From assembly GCA_963774405.1 (NCBI GenBank), contig CAVZEV010000007.1:62001-126000 (forward strand): a stretch of DNA of 64,000 nt. The letters are read 5' to 3'. How positions within the stretch are numbered: position 1 is the stretch's first letter; each line of letters opens with the position of its first letter. The translations under genes were made by a program, and so were the position numbers. The notes beneath the pieces are model-generated. The model was not told the DNA's origin. It saw only the letters and a program-made list of their open reading frames with translations, and made no database searches. This document shows positions 48,537 through 57,406 of this stretch, one piece after another. Origin of the DNA: VRUE01 sp963774405. Its GTDB lineage: Bacteria; Actinomycetota; Thermoleophilia; Solirubrobacterales; 70-9.

Positions 48537-49123
48537 GCCGGCGAGACTCCAGCCGGCCCTCACCCGACCGGGAGCCCACCCGCATTCCCGGACAGGGCGG
48601 AATCGAGCTCGAATCAACGGCTGGAAGCATCCAGCTTCAACCGCTTGAGCTACCCCATCCCGGCAGCAGGCCGAGACCCAGAGACCGCAAGCCCGAGCGA
48701 CCCGGCGAACTCGACGGCCGGACGTTCGGCCCCGGCGAGAAGGTGCCGGTGAGTGGCGTCTACAACGTGCTCGACGAGAACGGCGCCTACCTGGAACGCC
48801 AGATCACCTGCCACTCCGGCAACCAATTCCCGCCGCCGGGCGAGAAGGGCGTCCACCCCCAATATGAGTTGGCCTACCGGGCCATCCACCTCGCCCCCGC
48901 AGACGAGCCTCTTCCCTATCCGCCGAACATCTACCGGCCCGGAGAAACCGTCCCGATCAGCGGCCTCTACGACGTCGTCGACGAAGAGGGCCGCTACGTC
49001 TACCACCAACGAGCCCTGGTGGAAGGTCACGACGTGTTCGATCCGCTCGAGGATCCAGTTGCCTACGGATACGTGCTCGCCTTCCCGGCCCGCCACCTCC
49101 ACCACGGGCTGGAGCGCGATTGA
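48533..49123 (+). CDS. protein with two YjzC-like domains
   Basis: 196 residues (ATGA overlap with the membrane protein). After a Pro/Arg-rich, probably disordered N-terminus of about 60 residues come two similar domains: FGPGEKVPVSGVYNVLDENG and YRPGETVPISGLYDVVDEEG, each followed by a His/Cys- or His-containing strand region ending in AIHL or ARHL. The unit resembles the YjzC family of small Bacillus proteins of unknown role. The coupled membrane partner suggests a two-component surface or stress module. Confidence 0.55.
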   Translation: MSRRDSSRPSPDREPTRIPGQGGIELESTAGSIQLQPLELPHPGSRPRPRDRKPERPGELDGRTFGPGEKVPVSGVYNVLDENGAYLERQITCHSGNQFPPPGEKGVHPQYELAYRAIHLAPADEPLPYPPNIYRPGETVPISGLYDVVDEEGRYVYHQRALVEGHDVFDPLEDPVAYGYVLAFPARHLHHGLERD

Positions 49124-49159
49124 CGGCTGCTCGACCGGACCCAAACTCCCGGTCCAGCC

Positions 49160-49309
49160 TCAGCTCCCCCTGATCGCCTCGTCCAACTGCCTGCGGACGG
49201 CGTCGCAGACGGACTCGGCCTCGGGGTTGTAGCGCTCGGCGGCGAGGACGCCGAGGAGAACTTCGGCGTCGGGCTTGGAGAGGGTCAGGGTGATCGTCTG
49301 CTCGGTCAT
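49160..49309 (-). CDS. 49-residue protein coupled to cydC
   Basis: The ATG at 49309 overlaps the cydC stop (ATGA). The product starts MTEQTITLTLSKPDAEVLLG and continues VLAAERYNPEAESVCDAVRR, a strand-helix-helix layout resembling small ribbon-helix-helix-like proteins. Composition and codon use are normal for the genome, so it is probably a real gene. Its tight coupling to cydDC hints at a role in the cytochrome bd operon. Confidence 0.6.
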   Translation of the reverse strand: MTEQTITLTLSKPDAEVLLGVLAAERYNPEAESVCDAVRRQLDEAIRGS

Positions 49310-50985
49310 GGCTTCTCCTTGGGTGTGGTGAGCTTTCCGGCGGAGAGCTCAAGGACTTCGTCGAAGGCGTCGAGGGCGGGGCGTTCGTGGGTGATGACGA
49401 GGACGCCGGGGCCGTCCTCGCTCGCCAGGGCGGCGATGCGGCGCTGCAGGTCGGCGGCGCCCGGCGGGGTCGAGGTGGGCGGTGGGCTCGTCGAAGATCA
49501 GGAAGCGGGCCTCGGCGAGGAACATGCGGGCGGCGGCGATGCGCTGGCGCTGGCCGCCGGAGACGCGGGCGCCGGCCTCCCCCACCTCGGTCTCGAGGCC
49601 CTCGGGGAGGGAGTCGAGCCAGGGGCCGAGGCCGACGGCCTCCAGGGCGGCGACGATCTCCTCGTCGCCTGCCCCGGCGCGGCCGAGGGCGACGTTGTCG
49701 CGCAGCGTCGTCGTGAAGAGGTAGGCGTCCTGGGGCGAGAGCCGCACCGCCGAGCGGATCTCCTCGCCCGGCGATGCGGTGCAGCGACGACGCCGCCGAG
49801 ACCGATCGCTGCCCGCGACCGGGTCGCGGAAGCGGACCGCCAGCTCGGCCAGGGTGCTCTTGCCGGCGCCGCTGGGGCCGAGCAGGGCGACGGCGCGCCC
49901 CGGCCGCAGGGTGAGGTCGGCGCCGTCGAGCACCCAGGGCGCGCCGGCCTCGTAGCGGAAGCGGACGTCGCGCAACTCGAGGCTCGCCGGCCGGAGCCGC
50001 CAGCGGCAGGGGCCGGCTCGGCGCACCGGCGGGCGGCGCTCGAGCACCGACTCGATCCGCTGCGCCGCGCCGGCGCAGGCGTCGACGCTGGCCGCGGCGG
50101 CGCGGAGCGGCGCGACCGCCTCGAAGGCCGCCATCGCCAGCAGCGCCAGCGCCGCCAGCATGACCCCGGCGAGGGCGCCGCTGCCGACCGCGGGGATCGA
50201 GACGGCGAGCACCGCGACGACCGCGCCGGCGGCGAGCGCGGTGCCGAGCCCGGCCGCGAGGCCGCCGCTGAGCGCGTCGCGGCGCTGCAGGGAGGCAAGC
50301 TCGCCGGCTCGCGCGCTCGGCGCGCTCGATCCAGTCCCCGGCGCGTCCGGCGACCGCGATCTCGGCCGAGCCGGAGGCGATCTCGACCAGCCCGCCGCCG
50401 AGGGCTGCGCGGGCGGGGGCCTGGCGGCGGCCGGCGGCGCGGGCCGCGGCGCGGGTCAGGGCCGGGGCCAGGACGCCGGCGGCGAGCAGCGCCAGGGCAA
50501 GCACGAGGGCGGCGGCCGGGAAGGATCAGGGAGGCGACGACGACCGCGCCGGCGCCGGCGAGGATCGCGACCAGCGGCGGACCCAGTGCCGCGCAGGTAG
50601 AGGTCCTGGAGGCGGTCGACGTCGCCGACGAAGCGACTGAGCAGCTCGCCGCGGCCGAGGCCGGGAACGCCGCCCGGCACCAGCGGGATGAGCCGGCGGA
50701 AGAAGCGGGTGCGCAGGTCGGTGAGGGTGCGGAAGGCGAGGTCGTGGGAGACGAGCCGTTCGGCGTAGCGCAGCAGCGCCCGCGAGATGCCGAAGAAGCG
50801 GACGCCGACGATCGCCACGCGAGAGCGCAAGATGTCGGGGTGCTGCGCGGCGCGGCTGATCAGGTAGCCCGAGGTCGTCAGCAGCCCGACCGCGGCGAGC
50901 ACCGCCCCGGCCCCGAGCGCGACCGAGAGCGCCAACAGCCCCCGCCGCGCCCGCGTCGCCGCAACCGCCCGCCGCAGCGCCGTCC
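49306..50985 (-). CDS. cydC: CydC-type ABC transporter subunit (frame-broken)
   Basis: Half of the heterodimeric exporter needed for cytochrome bd assembly. Membrane part: GLLTTSGYLISRAAQHPDIL, GVRFFGISRALLRYAERLVS, FVGDVDRLQDLYLRGTG. ATPase part: LLGPSGAGKSTLAELAVRFR (Walker A), SPQDAYLFTTTLRDNVALGR, RVSGGQRQRIAAARMFLAEA (signature) and FLIFDEPTAHLDPAG (Walker B). It ends ELSAGKLTTPKEKP. At least five frame breaks (about 50590, 50525, 50310, 49790, 49470) interrupt it. The exact start is unclear; there is no good start codon near 50985. Confidence 0.8.
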
Positions 50986-50998
50986 CCGCCCCTCCGGG

Positions 50999-51043
50999 GG
51001 TGCAACGTTTTTCGGTCCTCAGAGAGCCGCAAAACGTTGCACC
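50999..51043. repeat. palindromic element, type 2, copy 1
   Basis: GGTGCAACGTTTT (50999-51011) and AAAACGTTGCACC (51031-51043) pair perfectly over 13 bp. The cydD stop codon lies in its loop region. The sequence is far more symmetric than coding would need. Confidence 0.65.
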
Positions 51044-52858
51044 TCCTCGGGGGCGCCCGGCGGCGACTTGCGGTGCAACGTGTTCGGCTCTGGGAGCCGT
51101 AGCGCGTTGCACCTGCCGTCGCGCAGTTCGACGGACGCGGTCGGCGTGGCGGGCGAGCTCGGGGCGGTGGGCGACGATCAGGGCGGTGCGCCCGCGCCGC
51201 CAGACGGTCGATCGCCGCGGCCACGGCCAGCTCGGTCTCCTCGTCGAGGTGCGCGGTCGGCTCGTCGAGCAGCAGCAGGGGCGCGTCGCGGAGGAAGGCG
51301 CGGGCGAGGGCGAGGCGCTGGGCCTGGCCCGCCGAGAGGCGCCGGCCGCCCTCGCCCACCCGCGTCGCCATGCCCTCGGGCAAGCGCTCGACGACCTCGA
51401 GCAGGCCGGCGTCCGCGCTCGCCAGCAGGACCTGCTCGGCGCGGCGCCTCCGGCGCGGCGAAGCGGACGTTGTCCTCGATCGTGCCGGCGAAGATCGTCG
51501 GCCGCTGCGGCACCCAGGCGATCCGGCGCCGCCACTCGGCCGGGTCGACCTCGGCAAGGTCGACGCCGTCGCAGGCGATCCGCCCGGCGCTCGGCTCGGC
51601 CAGGCGCAGCAGCAGCGAGAGCAGGGTCGACTTGCCGCCGCCGCTCGGCCCGACCAAGGCGACGGTCTCGCCCGGCTCGATGCCGAGGTCGAGCCCGCGC
51701 AGCACCTCCTCCCGCCCTGGGTGCGAGAAGCGCACCCCTTCCACCCGCAGCGCCCCACGGCTCGGATCCGGCGCGGGCGGCACCTCCTCCCCGTTCCGGT
51801 GCGCCTTTCCCCCGCTATTCGGGGAAAAGGCGCACCGGACGCTCGGCGCGCTCACCGCGGGCGGCTGGTCGAGCACCTCGAAGATGCGCTCGGCGCTCGC
51901 CATGCCGTCGGCGCTGGCGTGGAACTGGACGGCCGAGGCGGCGCAGCGGCATGTAGACCTCGGGGGCGAGGATCAGCACGGTGAGGCCGGCGGTCAGCCC
52001 GAGCGCGCCTTCGGCGAGCTGGATGCCGACCGTCGCGGCGACCATCGCGACGCCGATCATCGCCAGCAGCTCCAGCACCAGGGCCGAGAGGAAGCCGATC
52101 CGCAGCGTCCGCATCGTCTCGCGCCGGTAGCTCTCCCCGGCCGCCGCGATCGAGTCCGCCTGGGCCTCGGCGCGGCCGTGGGCGCGCAGCGTCTCCAGCC
52201 CGCCGACGAGGTCGAGGAAGCGGGCGCTGAGCCGCGAGAGACGGCGCCAGCGCCGCTGCGTCGTGCGCTCGGCGAGGCGACCGATCAGGACCATGAAGAC
52301 CGGGATCAGCGGCGCCGTCACGGCGAGGATCGCCGCCGCCTCCCAGTCGCGCGGCACGGTCCAGGCGAGGATGACGAGCGGCGCCAGCGCGGCCAGCACC
52401 ACCTGCGGCAGGTAGCGGGCGAAGTAGGCCTCGAGCGCGTCGACGCCCTGCACCGCGGCGGTCGCCAGCTCGCCCGAGCGCTCGCCCTGCAGCGCCCCGG
52501 GCCGCACCAGCAGCAGGTGGCGGACCAGGCGCGAGCGCAGCTCCGCCATCACCCGGGCGGCGCCGAGCCGCCCGCCCGCCTCGAAGCCGGCGTCGACCAG
52601 TCCGCGAGCCACCGAGACCGCCGCCAGCCAGACCAGCAGCGGCGCGAGCTCCGCCAGCGATTCGCCGCCGAGGAAGGCGCCGACGATCACGTGCGCGAGC
52701 AGCGTCGCCTGGGCGACGATCAGCGCCGTCGCCAGCAGGCCGAGCACCACGGTGACCCCCAGGTGCGCCCGCGCCGCGCGGCTGGTCCGGGTCAGCCGGC
52801 GCTGCGTCTCGCGCGCCCGCGACCTAGCTTCCGGGTCCTGCCGGCTCGGGCTCGCCAC
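51019..52858 (-). CDS. cydD: CydD-type ABC transporter subunit (frame-broken)
   Basis: Starts with GTG at 52858, overlapping the cydB end by 35 bp. Membrane part: RARETQRRLTRTSRAARAHL, FARYLPQVVLAALAPLVILA, LDLVGGLETLRAHGRAEAQA. ATPase: VALVGPSGGGKSTLLSLLLR, WVPQRPTIFAGTIEDNVRFA, RRLSAGQAQRLALARAFLRD, LLLLDEPTAHLDEETELAVA. Frame breaks near 51935, 51445 and 51190. Two palindromic elements are inside the coding region: type 1 between the domains (51795-51839), and type 2 encoding the C-terminal tail (RCNALRLPEPNTLHRKS and onward to the stop at 51019). Confidence 0.8.
51072..51113. repeat. palindromic element, type 2, copy 2
   Basis: GGTGCAACG (51072-51080) pairs with CGTTGCACC (51105-51113), and CGGCTC (51085-51090) with GAGCCG (51094-51099). 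It lies 28 bp from copy 1 and encodes part of the CydD tail. Confidence 0.65.
51795..51839. repeat. palindromic element, type 1, copy 2
   Basis: TCCGGTGCGCCTTT (51795-51808) pairs perfectly with AAAGGCGCACCGGA (51826-51839). It is the same element as 42964-43010 but sits inside cydD, where it codes for a linker read as VRCAFSPNSGGKAHRNG. Confidence 0.65.
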
Positions 52859-53923
52859 CCGACCCCTCCCGCTTCGCTTTGTCGAGCAGGTCGAGCGGGC
52901 TCCGCACCTCGCCGAAGTCCTCGGCCGAGACGCGCTGGCGGAAGACCCAGTAGGTCCAGGCCTGGTAGGCGAGCACCACCGGCACGAGCAGCACCGCGAC
53001 CACGGTCATCACGGTCAGCGTGTAGCTGGAGGAGGCCGACTGGTTGAGCGTCATCGACGAAGGCGTCGCTGGTGCTGGAGACCATCGTGTGCGGGAAGAG
53101 GTCGACGAAGAGCGCGATGAAGAAGGTGAGGATCGCGGCGCTGGTCGCGGCGAAGGCGCGCAGCGGGTCGCGCCCGGCGAGGTAGGCGGCGGCGATCAGC
53201 GCGGCGGCCGAGAGCGCGGCGACGATCGCCGAGGCGACGTCGATGCCGCCGCCGGGATGGTCGAGCGACGGTCCAGGCCAGGAAGCCGATCCCGACCGCG
53301 GCGGCGACGGGTGCCACGCGGGCGGCGATCGCCCTCGCCCGCTCGCCGATCGCGCCGTCGGTCTTGAGCTCGAGGAAGATCGCGCCGTGGGCGAGGAAGA
53401 TCGAGAGCGTCGCCAGCCCGCCCAGCAGCGCGTAGGGGTTGAGCAGGTCGAAGAGGGTGCCGGTGTACTCGTGCTGGGCGTCGATCGGGACGCCGTGGAC
53501 GATGTTGGCCCAGCCGACGCCCCAGAGCAGGGCGGGCACGGAGCTGCCGAGGATCATCGCCCACTCCCAGCGCCGCCGCCAGGCGTCGGTCTCGCCCTTG
53601 CCCCAGAACTCGAAGGAGACGTTGCGGACGATCAGCCCGACAGGATCAGGAAGAGCGCCAGGTAGAAGCCGGAGAAGAGGGTCGCGTACCACTGCGGGAA
53701 GGCGGCGAAGGTGGCGCCGCCGGCGACCAGCAGCCAGACCTCGTTGCCGTCCCAGATCGGCCCGATCGTGTGCAGCACGGCGCGCCGCTCCTCGTCGTTC
53801 CTGCCGACGGCGCGGAAGCAGCATGCCGACGCCGAAGTCGAAGCCCTCGAGCAGGAAGTAGCCGAGCCAGAGGATCGAGATCAGGACGAACCAGACGACT
53901 TGGAGGGAGGTGTAGGCGTCCAT
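52824..53923 (-). CDS. cydB: cytochrome bd oxidase subunit II (frame-broken)
   Basis: Starts with ATG at 53923, 1 bp after the cydA stop: MDAYTSLQVVWFVLISILWL, YFLLEGFDFGVGMLL (conserved subunit II entry). Then IGPIWDGNEVWLLVAGGATF in a second frame, GLIVRNVSFEFWGKGETDAW and WEWAMILGSSVPALLWGVGW, ending SYTLTVMTVVAVLLVPVVLA. At least three frame breaks (about 53820, 53645, 53265) and one near 53055 split it. With CydA it forms the high-affinity quinol oxidase for low oxygen. Confidence 0.85.
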
Positions 53924-53924
53924 C

Positions 53925-55315
53925 TCAGTAGGCGAGGGCCAGCTCCTGGCCCGGGTCCTCGGCTTTGCCGGCCTCGACCGGGCCCTTCTGCACGGCCTTG
54001 ACGAAGACGCGCCCGGCGATCGCGGCGAGCACGCCGTAGAGCAGCGGTGAAGCCGACCAGGGTGATCCAGACCTCGGCCGGGCCGACGCTGGGCGAGTTG
54101 GCGACGTCGGTCTTCAGCAGGCCGAACACGACCCAGGGCTGGCGGCCCATCTCGGTGAACAGCCAGCCGGTGGCGCTGGCGACGAACGGCAGCGCCACGG
54201 CCGGCACGGCCAACCGCAGGAAGCACTTCGAGTCGCGCAGCCTGCCTCTGCGCAGCAGCCACCAGCCCTAGGCGGCGAAGAGCCAGCATCAGCGACCGCG
54301 CAGCCGAGCATCGCCCGCCAGGTCCAGTAGGCGATGGCGACGATCGGGGTGTAGTTGCCGGGCCCGTACTTGCGCTGGTATTCGCGGTTGAGGTCGTTGA
54401 TGCCCTCGATCTCGCCGTTCGGGTAGCCGGTCGAGATCCAGGAGAGCAGGTTGGGGATCTCGACGTTGCGGTTGAGGCCTTCCGGGTTGGACTTGAAGTC
54501 GCCGGTGGCGAAGAGCGAGAGGCCGGCGCCCTTCTTGGTCTCGAAGACGGCGTCGGCGGCGGCCATCTTCATCGGCTGCTGGTGGCTCATCAGGATGCCG
54601 TTGAAGTGGCCGACGAAGATCGTCGCGATCGGCGGCGAGCGTCGACCAGCGGCAGGCCGAGCCGCATCGCGCCGCAGAAGACCTCGGTCTCGTTGCCCCG
54701 GCGCAGGTGCCAGGCCGAGACCGCGATCAGGATCATGCCCGCGGTCAGCAGGGCGGCCAGGATCGTGTGGGCGAAGGCGTAGAGCGCGGTGCTGTTGAAG
54801 AGGACCGAGGCGATGTTGGTCAGCACCGCTTTGCCGCCGTCGAGCTTGTAGCCGACCGGGTGCTGCATCCACGAGTTGGCGGCGAGGATGAAGTAGGCCG
54901 AGAGCGCGGTCGAGCCGGCGACCAGCCAGGCGCAGGCGAGGTGGACCCGTTTCGAGAGCCGCCCCCAGCCGAAGATCCAGAGGCCGAGGAAGGTCGACTC
55001 GACGAAGAAGGCGGCCAGCCCCTCCATCGCCAGCGGCGCGCCGAAGATGTCGCCGACGAAGCGCGAGTAGTTCGACCAGGCCATCCCGAACTGGAACTCC
55101 TGGACGATCCCGGTGGCGACGCCGAGGGCGAAGGAGATCAGCATCAGCTTGCCCCAGAACCGGGTCGAGCGCAGCCAGTGCTCCTCGCCGGTGCGGTACC
55201 AGCGGGTCTGGAAGATGGCGACGCAGATCGCCAGGCCGATCGTCACCGGGACGAAGATGAAGTGGTAGAGGGTGGTGATCCCGAACTGCCAGCGGGCGAG
55301 TTCGAGGGCGCTCAT
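53925..55315 (-). CDS. cydA: cytochrome bd oxidase subunit I (frame-broken)
   Basis: ALELARWQFGITTLYHFIFV carries the heme ligand His region; later EFQFGMAWSNYSRFVGDIFG, GLAAFFVESTFLGLWIFGWG, NSWMQHPVGY and QQPMKMAAADAVFETKKGAG. The C-terminal half includes GRQPWVVFGLLKTD (conserved GRQPW) and ends DPGQELALAY. Frame breaks near 54640, 54280 and 54045. First gene of cydABDC; a box copy lies 36 bp upstream. Confidence 0.88.
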
Positions 55316-55350
55316 CGGACCGCGAGACTAGGCGCGCTCTTGCGCCCGAT

Positions 55351-55378
55351 CATCCGGGTTTCCCCACAACCCCGGATG
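55351..55378. promoter_or_regulatory. DosR-like box, cydA promoter
   Basis: CATCCGGGTTTCCCC (55351-55365) with an inverted CATCCGGGG arm at 55370-55378 forms a compact pair 36 bp upstream of cydA. It also lies just beyond the end of the response regulator gene. Confidence 0.5.
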
Positions 55379-55395
55379 CGGCGATGCCGCGAAGC

Positions 55396-56031
55396 TCAGG
55401 CGTCGATCAGGCCGTTGTCGAGCGCGTAGCGGGTCAGCTCGGGACGGCTGTCGAGGCCGAGCTTCTGCTGCACGTGCGCCCGGTGCGTCTCCACCGTGCG
55501 CACGCTGAGCGTGAGCAGCTCGGCGATCTCGCGGTTGGTGTGTCCGAGCGCCATCAGCCGCAGCACCTCGGTCTCACGCGGCGAGAGCGACCGCGCTCTC
55601 GTCCTCGCCCTCGTCCCTGAGACCGGCAGCGACCGCGGGCGGCAGGTACTCGCGGCCCGCGGCGGCGTGGCGAACCGCGTCGATCAGCTCCAGGTGGGCG
55701 GCGTCCTTGAAGAGGTAGCCGCGGGCGCCCGAGTCGAGCGCCCGGCGGGCGAGGGTGAGGTCGCGCTCCATCGTCAGCAGCACGATCGCGGTCCCGGGAG
55801 CCTCCTCGCGCAGCCCCGCGACCGCGTCGACCGCGAGCCCGTCGGGCATGTTGACGTCGAGGATCAGGACACCGGGCCGGGCGCGTCGCGCACGGCCGCC
55901 TTGGCCGAGGCGATGTCGCCGGCCTCGCCCACGACCTCCAGGTCGGTCTGGCCCTCCAGCAGCGCCTTCAGGGCGCCGCGGACGACCGCGTGGTCGTCGG
56001 CGAGGACGACCGTGATCGTCGACCTCATCAT
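55396..56031 (-). CDS. NarL/LuxR-type response regulator (frame-broken)
   Basis: Starts with ATGATGAGG at 56031 (RSTITVVLADDHAVVRGALK), overlapping the upstream kinase-like gene. Receiver: acidic pair, phospho-Asp in VLILDVNMPDG, IVLLTMERD, KDAAHLELIDAVRHAAAG. C-terminal LuxR HTH: LSPRETEVLRLMALGHTNRE, LSVRTVETHRAHVQQKLGLD. Frame breaks near 55880 and 55590. DosR/NarL-like; a candidate to bind the box shared by the surrounding promoters. Confidence 0.85.
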
Positions 56032-56634
56032 CCGCCCCGGAAGCTGTCATCGCGGGCCAGCGTAGCGCCGTCGCGAATCCCCGCGCCGGCGGCCATCCGG
56101 CCCAGATCGGCGACGCTGCCGGTGGCGGCGCGGCGGCCGGTCGACGTCGGCGAAGCGGCGCGCCGCCTCCTGCCTCGCACCCGGCGAGCCCGGCGCGCCG
56201 TCGCTCAGCAGGAGCAGCAGGTCGGCGTCGAGACGGCGGGCCAGCAGGGCGGCGAGGAGGTCGGAGTCGACGACGGCGTCGGCCTCGCGCATCGTGCCGT
56301 CATCGCCGATCAGGACCGGGGCCTCGACGTCGCAGGCGCAGATCACCAGGCTGCCGGCGGCGATCAGGCCGCGGACGCTGCGCAGCTCGACGATCGCGAT
56401 CGGCTCCGCCGAGCGCTGCCCGGAGGCAGCGAGGAGGGCGGGGTCGTCGGCGCCGACCACCACCTGCGAGAGGACCGTGACCACATCGCGATCGGGCAGC
56501 GCGTTGCTCAGCGCCAAGCCGAGCGAGGCCCCCTCCGAGCAGGCGATCACGATCTCGTGCTCGCCGGCGATCTCGGCCAGCGGCTGCACCGCATCGGCGA
56601 CATCGCCGCCGTCATGGGCGATCAGAACTCGCAT
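56028..56634 (-). CDS. carbamate-kinase-like (amino acid kinase fold) protein
   Basis: About 200 residues starting MRVLIAHDGGDVADAVQPLA. The stretch LSNALPDRDVVTVLSQVVVG followed by DDPALL, and VVDSDLLAALLARRLDADLL resemble carbamate kinases. The N-terminal GNA-type phosphate loop and the length (about 310 in true enzymes) are lacking, so catalytic activity is doubtful. A frame break near 56135 precedes the end. It overlaps the response regulator start (ATGA), suggesting a signalling partner. Partly divergent with the regulator at 56748. Confidence 0.6.
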
Positions 56635-56665
56635 CGGTGACAGGCTGCCCAACCCGGGCCGCGCT

Positions 56666-56682
56666 GCCATCGGGCCAAAGCC
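56666..56682. promoter_or_regulatory. DosR-like box, kinase-like/response-regulator promoter
   Basis: GCCATCGGGCCAAAGCC lies in the 113-bp gap between the divergent genes starting at 56634 and 56748. It is a degenerate single copy. Confidence 0.4.
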
Positions 56683-56747
56683 ACACTCCGGCATGCGGAT
56701 CGAACCGGGGAGGCAGGTGGCAGACTGCGGATCAGGAGACCGAAGCA

Positions 56748-57406
56748 ATGGTGGACGAGCAGCAGATCACAGTTGTTCTCGCCGACGATCACAACGTGAT
56801 CCGCGCCGGGCTGCGCAGCATGCTCGAGGCCGAGGCGGACCTGCGGGTGATCGGCGAGGCGGCCGACTCCGCCGCCGCCGTCAAGCTGGCTCGCGACCGC
56901 CGCCCCGACGTGCTCGTGCTCGACCTGCAGATGCCGGGCGCCGAGCCGGTGCGCTGACGTCCAGGGCCTGCGCGAGACCGTCCCCGCCACCGCGATCGTG
57001 ATGCTGACGATGCAGAGCGACCCGCGCAAGGCGCGCGACCTGCTGCGCGCCGGCGCCGCCGGCTACGTGCTCAAGCAGGCGGCCGAGCGCAAGCTGACCG
57101 AGGCGATCCGCATCGCCGCCGCGCGGCGGCTCCTACATCGACCCCGAGCTGGGCGGCGCGCTGGCCAAACTGGAGGCGGACCCGATGGAGGAACTGAGCG
57201 AGCGCGAGCGCGAGCTGCTGCGCCTGCTCGCTCTCGGCCACACCAACCGCGAGATCGGCGAGCAGCTCTTCCTCAGCGTCCGCGCGATCGAGGTCAACCG
57301 GGCCAAGCTGCTCGAGAAGCTGGGGATCGAGTCCCGCCCCGAGCTGGTCCGCTTCGCGATCGCCAACGGCGTGATCGAGGCGGGCAGGCACCGGCCGGGC
57401 TCCTAG
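56748..57406 (+). CDS. NarL/LuxR-type response regulator (frame-broken)
   Basis: Starts MVDEQQITVVLADDHNVIRA. Receiver: VLVLDLQMPG with phospho-Asp, AIVMLTMQSDPRKARDLLRA, GYVLKQAAERKLTEAIRIAA. LuxR HTH: LSERERELLRLLALGHTNRE, LSVRAIEVNRAKLLEKLGIE. Frame breaks near 56955 and 57125. The end shares CTAG with the convergent DosS-like kinase gene, whose product is its probable partner. Confidence 0.85.

Noticed and set aside
49319..53047. 1242-codon plus-strand open frame opposite cydDC
   Set aside because: Very GC-rich DNA keeps antisense frames open. The translation is low-complexity Arg/Ala/Gly-rich with no domain, while the minus strand encodes clear ABC exporter motifs.
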